Counted from the stretch's first letter, positions 1 to 8,160 are shown. The stretch is DNA of 20,547 bases from Nitrososphaeria archaeon (GCA_029775955.1 JARVJW010000026.1:1-20547), one strand, 5' to 3'. Numbers and translations are program-made. Notes: generated by a model from the letters alone, not told the origin.

Positions 1-172
1 AGAGTACGTATCATCAGTGCTTGATGCAGGAATATTCAACGAAATAATAGCCAAGGTGTTCACATATAATGTTGTGGAGGCGCATCGCGGTGGCACGAGG
101 GTAAGCTGGACAAAGGGACACGTGCCTTAATTAATTTGTTCATTGGCCGGGAATAATCAATTAATGCAACAA
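1..172 (+). repeat. Direct repeat A (partner at about 9769-9940)
   Basis: Positions 1-172 align with about 9769-9940 in the same orientation. They cover the last 42 codons of a shared frame plus roughly 40 bp of 3' flank, and similarity stops after CAACAAAG. The left boundary is outside the window. The shared end point suggests it is one terminus of a mobile element. A similar 14-bp stretch, ATGCAACAAAGCAC, occurs at 164-177 and again alone near 11968-11981. Confidence 0.75.
2..130 (+). pseudogene. C-terminal end of a repeated, probably mobile gene (copy A)
   Basis: An open frame enters from the left edge and ends at TAA 128-130, giving 42 codons. It matches the last 42 codons of the frame ending at 9896 almost exactly. 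Six codons differ only synonymously (Asn AAC/AAT, Phe TTC/TTT, Arg CGC/CGT and others). Two change the residue (Ser/Pro near the left edge, Val/Leu next to the C-terminus). The protein ends in a basic stretch, RGGTRVSWTKGH(V/L)P. The family is not recognised. Repetition and a conserved 3' flank to about 172 suggest a transposable element. Only the end is visible, so it is unclear whether the whole gene is intact outside the window. Confidence 0.5.
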
Positions 173-754
173 AGCACTGTAAGTGATACCCTTATAAATA
201 TGTTTATTCGGTTGTGCCCCTTATAATGTCATGGAACAACTTAACCCAAAGCTGAAGAATCCAATTCTGTTTGCCAGGCTCGGCTTTCCCCTTCTCATTG
301 TGTACACGGAATCCCTTATTGCCGCAAGAATGTTCACGTAGTGTGATGAACCGTTAATTGACAGGCCAACTATCTATTGATGACCTGTTAATTGTCCCAG
401 GATAGAATGGGCTTGCCACGACTTCCTGCAATCCATGCACTATGAAGCCTTACGTCCAATTGCCAGTTATCAGTCTCGCCTATGAACCCTATCCTCCTTA
501 TATAAATTGCAGTAAGGGCACTTATCACCTGATTTAGTGTTGCCGTCATAAAGCTATGCAAGCTGTATAGGGCATGTACTCCGGTATTTCTTTATGGTCA
601 GGAAACTTCACGGCAATACATTGTTGTGTTAACGTTTAAATTATGTTTAAAAAAATATTTGATAAATTAGTCAACACATTTATAAGGGCATCACCTAAAA
701 TATTTACAGAATAAATATTGTAATATGAAACATGGCTGTTAAATGAGTGAAAAC
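173..754. other. Gene-poor stretch with possible decayed coding remnants
   Basis: I see no convincing gene here. A 36-codon ATG frame lies at 231-341(+) with no supporting homology or well-placed promoter. On the minus strand, about 350-600 carries broken frames with two Cys-x2-Cys pairs (CPYC and CMDC) separated by stops, which may be a remnant of a zinc-binding transposase N-terminus, but the evidence is weak. From 600 to 754 the sequence is very AT-rich and non-coding, up to the 3' end of the HIT gene. Confidence 0.4.
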
Positions 755-1189
755 TTAACTTAAATTTAAAATTTCTTCCTTTATGGCTTCAGATATATTT
801 ATAGCATAGTCATGGGTTATATTCATTCTTTTTCTAAAAGAACTAAATACAGGTTCGTGTTCCCACGCAGGTAGCACATGAATATGAACATGAAAAATAA
901 CTTGGCCTGCACTTTTTCCTACATTAGTAAAAATTCTTATACCATCAGCACTCATTGCTGCTTGGACTGCAGTTGCTACTTTTTTTGTGATATTTGATAA
1001 ATGCGCCAAAGAATCTGATGGAATGGCAAGAAAGTCACGATAATGTTCCTTTGTAACTATAAGTGTATGACCGGGAGCAATAGGGTACCTATCTAAAAAA
1101 GCAATTACATTAACGTCATCATATACAACATATGCTTGTTCATCTCCATTTATTACTCTGCAGAAAACACAGTCGTTTTTTCGGTTCAA
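755..1189 (-). CDS. HIT-family (histidine triad) nucleotide hydrolase/transferase
   Basis: A 144-residue cytosolic protein of usual HIT length. The histidine triad H100-V-H102-I-H104-V-L-P is intact, preceded by the typical G95-Q96 turn. C7-x2-C10, H49 and H100 match the zinc site of zinc-containing HIT proteins. Family members hydrolyse or transfer nucleoside monophosphates from substrates such as AMP-lysine or dinucleoside polyphosphates; the substrate here cannot be told. The start is TTG at 1187-1189. No in-frame ATG or GTG lies between it and the upstream stop, CVFC then sits at the usual distance from the N-terminus, and a TATA-like box at 1214-1225 is spaced for a leaderless message. 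An ATG at 1198-1200 is out of frame and stops after four codons. The gene is transcribed alone, divergently from the IS remnant on its right. Confidence 0.93.
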   Translation of the reverse strand: MNRKNDCVFCRVINGDEQAYVVYDDVNVIAFLDRYPIAPGHTLIVTKEHYRDFLAIPSDSLAHLSNITKKVATAVQAAMSADGIRIFTNVGKSAGQVIFHVHIHVLPAWEHEPVFSSFRKRMNITHDYAINISEAIKEEILNLS

Positions 1190-1213
1190 TTTTGCAACAT
1201 ATAACTTTTAAAA

Positions 1214-1225
1214 ATTTAAGCTTTT
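1214..1225 (-). promoter_or_regulatory. BRE/TATA-like box for the HIT gene, at the end of IS copy 1
   Basis: Read on the minus strand the box is AAAAGCTTAAAT. There are 24 nt between its last base and the TTG start, so a transcript would begin at or very near the start codon. The identical 12-mer sits at 13445-13456 with the same 24-nt gap to the ATG at 13420, and both lie at the edge of the same repeated element. A related GCTTAAAG lies 25 nt upstream of the tRNA gene. Confidence 0.6.
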
Positions 1226-2085
1226 TGCAAAAGCTGGGTATAGGACGCTATTCTTGCATGGTTGCCTATCAAAGTTGTATGGATTATGAACTGGTGTAAT
1301 TCTCTCATCACGCCTCTGGGCAAACCAGCATCTCCTGCAGCAAAACTTGCTTCTGAATTTGCTCCTCTGATGATATTGTTCAAGGTATTTTATTTAGTTA
1401 CAAACTCTTTCATAGTGTCCCACTTCTGGGAACCATTTAACATTGAATTTGGAATTATTCCCGCAAACATGTCATGCAGTGCCTGTCAAGCCTTGCTGTA
1501 TCAGTGTCAACATGTTAGCATTGCCCTGTCAAAGACATTACTTTCTGACTTGAACAAGATGTACATCCTTCAGGTCAATTATGGCAAACATGTAAGCAAA
1601 GAGCTGCTTTTTTCTTATTGACCTTTGCCATATCCTTCTTAGCATACGATAGTTGATTGTCAGGGAGTAGCCTGTGCCATCATGTATTAGATGCTGTGAT
1701 TCCCTTGAACGCATGCAGGTTGTGAATAGCTATCATTACCTGAGTATATCCCTTCAATTGTCTTGTAGGGAACTTATGTAGCGTTGCATTGCCAGCATAT
1801 CCTGTTTGGCCAAGCTGATTGATCAGGAGAAGCTTGACCCTACCTTAAAGAGGATGGCCTGCTCTATCTGGATTACGCTGACAGCTTCATGCGCCAGAGA
1901 GCTGAGCATTTCCATTGCTTCTCCGAAGCCTTCCAATCCCTTTTTTGGATTGCTCATTTGCTGATATGATCATTGACTTCTGGATATCGTCTCTGTGCAC
2001 CTTGCTATTTATATAAACCGAGAAGTTCGTCTCTATATATACAAATAGCGAATAACGTTATGGCTTTTGTTATGGTAAATAATGT
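1226..2085 (-). mobile_element. Decayed DDE-type insertion sequence, copy 1
   Basis: The transposase frame runs on the minus strand from ATG 1957-1955 and is broken by several frameshifts and stops. Readable pieces in order are: an N-terminus starting MSNPKKGLEGFGEAMEML; a piece with LTINYRM; LFAYMFAIIDLKDVHL, typical of the core of a DDE transposase; and a 3' part with GSQKWDTMKEFVT and a run of NSEASFAA. Positions from about 1226 to 1490 and about 2020 to 2085 align with 13457-13825, so the element is repeated in the window. Exact termini and target duplications are not evident. The family within the DDE group is not assigned. The forward open frame at 1262-1621 is only a shadow of this remnant. 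Confidence 0.7.
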
Positions 2086-2118
2086 TGATTAGCATGCCAC
2101 ATCAGTTAAAAACTCAGT

Positions 2119-2126
2119 GTTTATTA
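2119..2126 (+). promoter_or_regulatory. TATA-like box of rtcB
   Basis: GTTTATTA lies 22 nt upstream of the ATG at 2149, the spacing expected for a leaderless archaeal transcript. It lies about 35 bp beyond the end of IS copy 1. Confidence 0.4.
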
Positions 2127-2148
2127 GTACCTATACTAAATCAAAATT

Positions 2149-3579
2149 ATGCAGGTGAACATGGTAAGTGATTACGTTTGGGAAATACCGAAAGAAAACG
2201 GTATGAACGTGCCAGTAAGAATTTATGCCAGCAAAAGCTTACTAGATAAAATCAAGACTGACAGGACACTTGTACAGGCAGTAAACGTTTCAAAACTTCC
2301 AGGAATATTAAATTATTCATATGTAATGCCTGATGGCCACGAAGGTTACGGGTTTCCAATTGGCGGCGTTGCTGCTTTTGACATTAATAGAGGTGTGATA
2401 AGCCCTGGGGGGGTGGGTTATGATATAAATTGTGGCGTTAGACTCCTTAGAACTAATCTGACTGAAAATGACCTGAGACCTTCTCTGGGAAAATTACTTG
2501 ATTCACTTTACAAAAACGTACCTAGTGGTCTGGGGAGCAAGAGCGGGTTCAGGTTTAATGCCACCCAACTGGACGAAGTTGCCACTTTAGGTATGAAATG
2601 GGCACTTGAGAATAGCTATGCTTGGGATAAAGACTTAAGTGCAGCTGAAGAAGGAGGCAGCATGAAGGGTGCAGATCCATCAAAAGTTTCAAGGGAAGCC
2701 AAGGCACGTGGCGCAGCTCAATTGGGTAGCCTTGGAAGCGGTAATCATTTTCTCGAAATAGAAGTTGTTGATAAAATAATTGATAATGATGCTGCACATA
2801 CAATGGGAGTTGAGGAAGAGGGCCAAGTGCTTGTGCTTATACACACTGGCAGCAGGGGGTATGGGCATCAGGTTTGTAGTGATTACCTGCAGACAATGGA
2901 AAGGGCTGGGAAAAAATATGGCATAGAACTCCCTGACAGGGAGCTTGCAGCTGTTCCATATAGCAGTAACGAAGGACAGGATTATCTACATGCAATGGTG
3001 AGTGCCGCCAACTTTGCATGGACAAACAGGCAACTTATAACGTACATGGTAAGGGAAAGCTTTAGAATATTGGGTGACCCCGAAAAGCTTGACATGAGCC
3101 TAGTTTATGATGTAGCCCATAACATAGCAAAAACGGAAAGGCATTATGTTAATGGCAACAAAATGGATGTAATAGTTCATAGGAAGGGGGCTACAAGGGC
3201 TTTTGGACCTGGATCTGAATTTATTCCTGAAAAGTACAGGACAATCGGCCAGCCAGTGCTCTTACCGGGAAGCATGGGTACTGCAAGCTATATGCTTGTC
3301 GGGGTATCTGGAAACGATACACTTAGCTGGGGAAGTGCTGCACACGGTGCAGGCAGGCACATGAGCAGAGGTGCGGCAAAGAGGGCTTACAACTACAGTT
3401 CATTAGTTGAAGAACTTAGAAGAATGGACATCATGGTCAGGGCAGCAAGCAAGGAAACTGTTACTGAAGAAGCCCCATTGGCATATAAAAATGTAGATCT
3501 TGTCGCTGAAGCCACAGAGATGGCTGGCCTGGCCAGAAGGGTGTTCAGGATGAGGCCCATTGGCGTTGTCAAGGGTTAA
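2149..3579 (+). CDS. rtcB: RNA-splicing ligase RtcB (tRNA ligase)
   Basis: A 476-residue GTP- and Mn2+-dependent RNA ligase that joins 2',3'-cyclic phosphate or 3'-phosphate ends to 5'-OH ends in tRNA splicing and RNA repair. All active-site residues known from the archaeal enzyme are in place: D92 and C95 (GGVGYDINCG), N199-H200 (GSGNH), H232 (HTGSRG), H324 (DVAHN), and the GMP-accepting H399 in GSAAHGAGR. The length is that of an intein-free RtcB; many archaeal homologues carry inteins, this one does not. The start at 2149 fits the upstream TATA-like box; M5 (2161) is a possible alternative. The acylphosphatase gene follows 37 bp downstream on the same strand and may be co-transcribed. No archease gene is next to it. 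Confidence 0.98.
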   Translation: MQVNMVSDYVWEIPKENGMNVPVRIYASKSLLDKIKTDRTLVQAVNVSKLPGILNYSYVMPDGHEGYGFPIGGVAAFDINRGVISPGGVGYDINCGVRLLRTNLTENDLRPSLGKLLDSLYKNVPSGLGSKSGFRFNATQLDEVATLGMKWALENSYAWDKDLSAAEEGGSMKGADPSKVSREAKARGAAQLGSLGSGNHFLEIEVVDKIIDNDAAHTMGVEEEGQVLVLIHTGSRGYGHQVCSDYLQTMERAGKKYGIELPDRELAAVPYSSNEGQDYLHAMVSAANFAWTNRQLITYMVRESFRILGDPEKLDMSLVYDVAHNIAKTERHYVNGNKMDVIVHRKGATRAFGPGSEFIPEKYRTIGQPVLLPGSMGTASYMLVGVSGNDTLSWGSAAHGAGRHMSRGAAKRAYNYSSLVEELRRMDIMVRAASKETVTEEAPLAYKNVDLVAEATEMAGLARRVFRMRPIGVVKG

Positions 3580-3616
3580 TTTAACCATAATTTTGATATA
3601 ACACAAGCCTTAAAAC

Positions 3617-3895
3617 ATGAGCATGAAAGCCAGGGTTGAGGTCAACGTATATGGCCTTGTGCAGGGAGTTGGTTACAGGGCATTTGTCAAAAGAGCTGCA
3701 GATACGTTGCATATATATGGATACGCAGAAAACATGCCCGACGGTTCTGTAAGAATAGTTGCCGAAGGTGAAATGGAAAACCTGGAAGAGTTAATAAAGG
3801 AATGCAGTAAAGGCCCAACATTATCTCAAGTAGAAAGTATAACCAAAAAATGGTACCCATATACTGGTGAATTTTTTTATTTTGAGTATTTTTAA
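3617..3895 (+). CDS. acyP: Acylphosphatase
   Basis: A 92-residue protein, the normal size for this small cytosolic enzyme, which hydrolyses carboxyl-phosphate bonds such as those in acetyl phosphate, carbamoyl phosphate or 1,3-bisphosphoglycerate. The phosphate-binding loop G13-L-V-Q-G-V-G-Y-R21 contains the catalytic Arg21, and the catalytic Asn39 is in GYAENMPDG. The rest fits the ferredoxin-like fold. The ATG at 3617 is chosen; M3 (3623) is an alternative. It lies 37 bp after rtcB. TATA-like sequences are present in the gap, so it could have its own promoter or be read through from rtcB. No missing key residue. Confidence 0.95.
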   Translation: MSMKARVEVNVYGLVQGVGYRAFVKRAADTLHIYGYAENMPDGSVRIVAEGEMENLEELIKECSKGPTLSQVESITKKWYPYTGEFFYFEYF

Positions 3896-3995
3896 TCCTG
3901 CAAGAAATCCCTCTTGACTTGGATGAAATGATTGCTCTGTTGAACAAATATCCCTGAGAGTGCTTATATTCTCAGATCTCTTCTAGGATTTCTGA

Positions 3996-4848
3996 TCAGT
4001 TCATAGCTTTCACCAACTGCTTTGCCCTCTGGTTCATGTAGTATGCCCAGAACCTCTGGCATCCCTCTGCTTCCAGTCCTGTGGTACATCGGCTTACGCA
4101 ATTCTCCCCAAACTTCACAGCGGAGAATATTCCTTCCGTGCCTGGCCACCTCATTCTATATTGCTCCTGATCCGCCCATTCCCTTTCTCTTGATAGTCCC
4201 TTATTGCCTGTCTTAGATCCCCTGCACTGAATGCATTCTTCCTGACCTTTATGACCGGCCTGGCTCCTATGAAGTGCATGAGATCGTTGGTATCGAATGC
4301 ACCGTCACAAATGCACCAACTTTCACTCCTCTCAAGTGCATCTCCGCAGTCTCTGGTTCAGATGGACCTGAACCCTCTGTGTACACCTTTATTCCTATGA
4401 TCTTCTTTGTCCGCACATCGGCGGTGATTATGAGGTGCTTCTTCTGCCTTGCATTTGGATCACCATATCCTGTATGATCCTGCGTTGCCTGCCTTCATGC
4501 CTGTACCGTCTGTTGCCAGATCTGCATGTTCCAGGCCTGCAATGTCCAGGTCTGGTACCATGTCATGGATGCGGTACCATATGGTTGTATAATCGCCGTA
4601 CTCAGGAGCCCCTTACTCTGCATTGATCTTGCAAGACCGCGATAGTCAAGATACTGCTTCCAGAGCATCATGAATTTCATTCCGGGAAGCGGTATGGAGA
4701 TCCTTCCCAGATTCATGCGCTTCAGCTCGGAATCCCACTGATCAGCGAAATCGAGATCAAAGAGGAATGTTCCCCTTATCACCAGTTCCTCGTTGTATGC
4801 CTTCCAGTCTCTCCTGTCCTTGTAAGGTTTTCCCCACCTTGACTATAG
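3996..4848 (-). pseudogene. Decayed IS5-like transposase, copy 1
   Basis: On the minus strand, pieces of one transposase can be read across several frames. The N-terminal part has WGKPYKDRRDWKAYNEELV then FLFDLDFADQWDSELKRMN. The middle has DYTTIWYRIHDMVPDLDIAGLE, LATDGTG (the usual place of the first catalytic Asp) and ITADVRTKKIIG. The end has RWPGTEGIFSAVKFGEN and EGCQRFWAYYMNQRAKQLVKAMN, ending at 3996. This order and wording match archaeal IS5-family transposases. At least three frameshifts or stops and an internal loss make it non-functional. It differs from the neighbouring remnant at 5369-6129, so the two came from separate insertions. Confidence 0.8.
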
Positions 4849-4860
4849 TATACAACAGGC

Positions 4861-4872
4861 ATATATTTATAT
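4861..4872 (+). promoter_or_regulatory. TATA-like sequence upstream of a small open frame
   Basis: ATATATTTATAT lies about 20 nt before an in-frame TTG at 4893, a distance that would suit a leaderless start. This is the only support for expression of the small frame that follows. Confidence 0.25.
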
Positions 4873-4892
4873 TCTCAGAAACCTTCCAGTTG

Positions 4893-5180
4893 TTGTGGAA
4901 ATGGCCTGATATCGTTCACTCTGAGATAACAGGAGCAGGGGAGAGATCTCAAAGTTCTACCGTGATCGGTATGAGAGCTATTCCCACTAGATACAGATCA
5001 AGGAAAGCTAACCTTGACAAGATCAGGAACATACGCTATTCCAAGGGCGCGTTCATGATAAGAGAGGAGGATCGGGGAAAGGTTGTCTCTTACCTGAGAA
5101 AAAGGGGCGCAACTGTGGTCCTGTGGAAAGTTATTCCCAGCAGGAAGGAAAAAAAGCTCCTGGAGCTACAGGTCACTTAA
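4893..5180 (+). CDS. Hypothetical small basic protein
   Basis: Not recognised. The frame is open from 4767, but its first 40 codons overlap the N-terminal part of the decayed IS5 transposase on the other strand, so they are unlikely to be real. Possible starts are TTG 4893 (95 aa, fits the TATA-like sequence), GTG 4962 or ATG 4971 (69 aa). The C-terminal 69 residues are strongly basic (many Arg and Lys), with a pattern like alternating strands and helix (GAFMIREEDRGKVVSYLRKR, then VVLWKV), no membrane segment and no Cys. It stands alone between two IS relics. It could be a truncated gene or part of a transposon; function unknown. Confidence 0.3.
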   Translation: MWKWPDIVHSEITGAGERSQSSTVIGMRAIPTRYRSRKANLDKIRNIRYSKGAFMIREEDRGKVVSYLRKRGATVVLWKVIPSRKEKKLLELQVT

Positions 5181-5184
5181 ATAT

Positions 5185-5330
5185 TTGTTCAACACAGCAT
5201 TTTGCATAAACTTGCTAGCTTGTAGCTCAACTCCTGTTAATGCAATTCCTCTCCGGAGGACGGGTCCAGCAGGCGAGTTCCTTCCTTCCCTACATGGACT
5301 GAAACTTGCTGTACAGTAACACCTTTAGCG
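5185..5330 (-). pseudogene. Possible C-terminal scrap of a transposon gene
   Basis: A minus-strand frame reads NSPAGPVLRRGIALTGVEL and ends KYLSDL before a TAA near 5180. It resembles the Ser/Pro-rich tail seen after the zinc ribbon of some TnpB proteins, but no zinc ribbon or catalytic motif is present. The call rests on style only. The same DNA forms the hairpin described at 5229-5279. Confidence 0.2.
5229..5279 (+). other. Nested hairpin with UNCG-type tetraloop
   Basis: The outer stem pairs AACTC (5229-5233) with GAGTT (5275-5279), continued by CTG/CAG. The inner stem TCCTC (5247-5251) / GAGGA (5256-5260) closes a TCCG loop, which on the plus strand gives the stable C(UCCG)G tetraloop. 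It lies 48 bp after the stop of the small plus-strand frame. It may be a transcript 3' end or a transposon-end structure. Confidence 0.35.
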
Positions 5331-5368
5331 ACAGCTCAGCCTTCTGAAATCGTCTAGAGCTTACGCTG

Positions 5369-6129
5369 TCACCCTCTTAAATGCAAAGAATATCTCCACC
5401 AACCGTACTCCTTAGCCCGCTTCCATCCCTCACGTCCTAGCCTGTTAAAGACCTCCCGCTTCCTAGCATAGGACCCCTCAGAGTTGGCTACAGCGTTCTC
5501 CCTCAGGTTTATGGCCGGCTCTATGCCCAGCCGCTCCTTCTTTGAGTCGTAGGCGGCGTAGGCCTTCGTTACGTTCCCCTTCTTCCTTACTGTCTCCTTT
5601 ACGAGGGGCACGAACTTCTTGGTGTCGCCGGTCCTTTCAGAGGTGACCCTGAACCCGACCACCTTGCCCTTCCTATCGGCCATTATATGCAGCTTGATGA
5701 ACTTCCTCCTCCACATCTGCTCTATATAGGGGCCCTTCTTTGTGATGTATATGCCGAGTCCACAACTATGGTCCCTCCTTGTCATTTGTAGCCGTGATCG
5801 GCCCTAACTTCCTTTTCCTCACCATGGAAAGCATCCTTATTTGAGTAAAGTGTACCCCCTGCATGGGTTTAATGTATTAGGAGAGCGACCTGGTAATCCC
5901 CTGTAGATGTCAAGGCCAACCTTTAGGTATGATAGGAATTCAATGTACGAATCCTGGCACACGAACCTCCCTTATTGCTGCCGTTCATCTCTAGCAGCTC
6001 CTCCCTCCAGGAGTCCAGGAAGAAGAAGTCTAGGATCATGCTTCCCCTTTCTACTAATGCTTCGTTATAGTCGTGCCAGGGCATGATATGACAGGCACTA
6101 TAAATCAAGACAAAAATAATAGATGTCAA
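5369..6129 (-). pseudogene. Decayed IS5-like transposase, copy 2
   Basis: The N-terminal piece (5923-6129) reads WHDYNEALVERG then FFFLDSWREELLEMN. A shifted segment near 5800-5920 gives YLKVGLDIYRGLPGRS. The DDE middle and C-terminal piece (5369-5785) contains GPYIEQMWRRKFIKLHIMAD, VVGFRVTSERTGDTKKFVPL, AYAAYDSKKERLGIEPAINL and YARKREVFNRLGREGWKRAK. This is the IS5-family layout. The strand around the first catalytic Asp is out of frame, part of the YAxxxYDS region is deleted, and the C-terminal RWPGTEGIFSA block is missing. The element is dead. It is on the same strand as copy 1 but of a different subfamily. Confidence 0.82.
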
Positions 6130-6515
6130 GTTGGGCTACAAGCTATATCATTGACACTCCACAGCTAAAGGGAGCTTACAGCCTTAGTTATCCATTACAG
6201 TCCCACCTCAAGAGCAAAGGATCTGCCATACCTGCTACTATTTGCATCTATGAGATAGACTATTCACAGCAACCATCATTATATTGATAGCCTAGCATTA
6301 ATATGTTTACAAATTTTCAACCTACTATTTTGTCTCTTTTCGCACAACATGTTTTGATGTGTTTGAGATTGCTGTAACTATTCCTCTCTTAATTCGTGAA
6401 TTATTTTTGTAATCAGGTTGAGGGTCAGAAGTTGCGCGGTTTTTGCGTCAAGCTTATCAAAAAGGTCTCGCATCATTTTATAGTCAATAAAAGCAATAAT
6501 TTTACATTAGTATAG
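6130..6515. other. Intergenic stretch with a 32-codon frame
   Basis: No clear gene. A minus-strand frame from ATG 6476 to TAG 6378 would encode a 32-residue charged, helix-like peptide (MMRDLFDKLDAKTAQLLTLN and so on). It starts just after the 17-bp sequence shared with 9943-9959. Without homologues this may be chance. Otherwise the stretch is AT-rich with no RNA gene or repeat array visible. Confidence 0.25.
6478..6494 (+). repeat. 17-bp sequence shared with 9943-9959 (inverted)
   Basis: TTATAGTCAATAAAAGC occurs here and, in reverse complement, at 9943-9959. The first lies about 20 bp before the coding remnant of the IS607-type tnpA, the second just past the 3' end of the tnpB remnant at 9998. 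It may be an element end or a common insertion site. Confidence 0.55.
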
Positions 6516-7076
6516 AGTAAAATATTAACTACAAAAGCTAAAGAAGTTCTGAACCTATTGCAGATATCTAGAAAAACACTCCATATTTATGCTAAAGATG
6601 AAAGAATACGATACACAGTAATGCCGAACAAAATGTACGATTATAATGATGAAGTTTACAAAATTCTGAATAAGAGAAAAACGATCATTTATGAACGTGT
6701 ATCCAAAACAGAAGAACAATTTACAGAACCAGATACAGCAGTTGAAGCAATAGTGCTTCATGAGTGTATACACGATGCAATTTATTCAGACATTTGAAAA
6801 AAGAAAATATTTTTCGAGATGCTTGATGGGATTATTAACCATAAGGTCAAGAGAGTAATATACAAGGACAGTTAAGCAGGGTTGGCTTCGAATTATAAGT
6901 ATCTGTTTCAGAAATTTAGGACTGAGATTGTGGTTATATCCGTAGGCGATCCAAAGCTCGATTCTGAACAGGCGTTTGAAGAGATTGCATCCATGTTACA
7001 TTATTATTTAATGAATATGTACTCAAAGCGTAGAAATCATTCCATTGGGTTGGATATGAAGGTCAATAGGACTTAA
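6516..7076 (+). pseudogene. Decayed IS607-type serine recombinase (tnpA)
   Basis: Pieces of an IS607-family TnpA are readable. A MerR-like DNA-binding N-terminus (KAKEVLNLLQISRKTLHIYA, then RIRYTVMPNKMYDYNDEVYK) is followed by IIYERVS, corresponding to the IYARVS catalytic-serine motif. Next come a degraded stretch, FFEMLDGIINHKVKRVIYKD, and in another frame ASNYKYLFQKFRTEIVVISV and PKLDSEQAFEEIASMLHYY with MYSKRRNHSIG. The last blocks are the recombinase core around the GTEI/VVIS strand. Stops near 6796 and 6873 and frameshifts make it non-functional. It lies upstream of a tnpB remnant, as in intact IS607 elements. Confidence 0.85.
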
Positions 7077-7080
7077 CAGG

Positions 7081-8160
7081 TATACATCAAAAAAAGATAC
7101 TGTTTCAGCGTTCTGCCGCACATCAAAGAACCTGTACAATCAGGCAAATATTACGGCAACAACTCATTAAACATGAAAAACAGTCAAGGTGATCTCGTAA
7201 AACAATTCCAAATTTCATCTGATAATTCCAACAACCATCAGAAATGCCAGCACAGTGAACTGTGAAGAAGGTAAAGGAAGCATGTAATTCGTTCTTTAGG
7301 GCAATGAAATCTTACAAGAGAATCCTGACCTTAAAGGCAAACCTAACATGCATGAATATAAAAACAAGAACTGTGAATTCATGTTGACCTTCACAAACCA
7401 GCAGAATTGAGGATGAAATACTGAGGTTTCCAAAAGCCATGAATTTAGAAGTGAAAACAAGATTAGGTATAGGGATTTGAGGGAAGTAAGAATAATACCT
7501 CTCGGTATAACGTGGAGATCATATATGATCGATGTTCCGGATACATGCGCATCAAATAGCCATGGGCATTTACATCGGATTAAGAAATGCCGTGGCTATC
7601 GCAGATAACATCTCCGATATGGGGATTGTTGTCAGGGGCGGTTAAATCGATGAACAACTATTTTAACGAGGAGAACCCACGCCTTAGATCGATAAGCACA
7701 AGGCAGATCGGGCATTCTCACAAAGATAGAAATAAAACTCTTGCATAAAAGAAATCATAAGAACGCAATGCACATAATCTCTAGGAGGGTCGTTGAATGT
7801 GCAAAATCAAGGGGCATAGACACTATTGTGATAGGTCATAATGATGGCTGGAAACAGTCTATTAACATGGGCAGAAAAACAATCAGAACTCTGTGCAAAT
7901 TCCATTAAACACGCTCAGGCAGAGGAAAATGACATTAATGTTTTTGTAATCAATGGATCACACACAAGCAAGTGCTCCTTTCTAGATAGTGAGAGCATCA
8001 CGATACACGTTGGAAGTAGGATATCGATGGGTCTCTTTCGTTCACAAGAAGGAAAAATAATAAACGCAATGCCACATGATAAGAAAAGGGTTCCCGAAAG
8101 CTTTTGCTGAGGAGATACAGGGTTACACCCAAGATGCATCGGATAACTTCTAAAGGTTAA
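7081..8160 (+). pseudogene. Decayed TnpB (IS607 partner)
   Basis: Scattered frames spell out a TnpB nuclease. Early pieces include IKEPVQSGKYYGNNS and KSYKRILTLKANLTCMN (N-terminal region). Then come KFRKAMNLEVK-like and REVRIIPLGITWRSYMI (WED region), AMGIYIGLRNAVAIADNISD in the position of RuvC-I, VVECAKSRGIDTIVIGHNDG with WKQSINMGRK (RuvC-II block), a segment with NESHTSKCSFLDS-like Cys motif, and a tail with GYT and R-rich residues ending at 8160. Many stops and indels separate them. It follows the tnpA remnant on the same strand. The element end falls before the tRNA gene at 8277. Confidence 0.82.

Noticed and set aside
1262..1621. A 119-codon plus-strand open frame
   Set aside because: It lies antisense to the decayed transposase of IS copy 1. 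The matching DNA in copy 2 does not keep the frame, and the protein has no family resemblance.
2149..3579. Search for an intein in rtcB
   Set aside because: The protein is continuous and of normal length, with all active-site motifs uninterrupted, so no intein is present.
7841..8110. An 89-codon plus-strand frame as a separate gene
   Set aside because: Its reading gives pieces of the TnpB C-terminal half out of order with frameshifts, so it is part of the tnpB relic.
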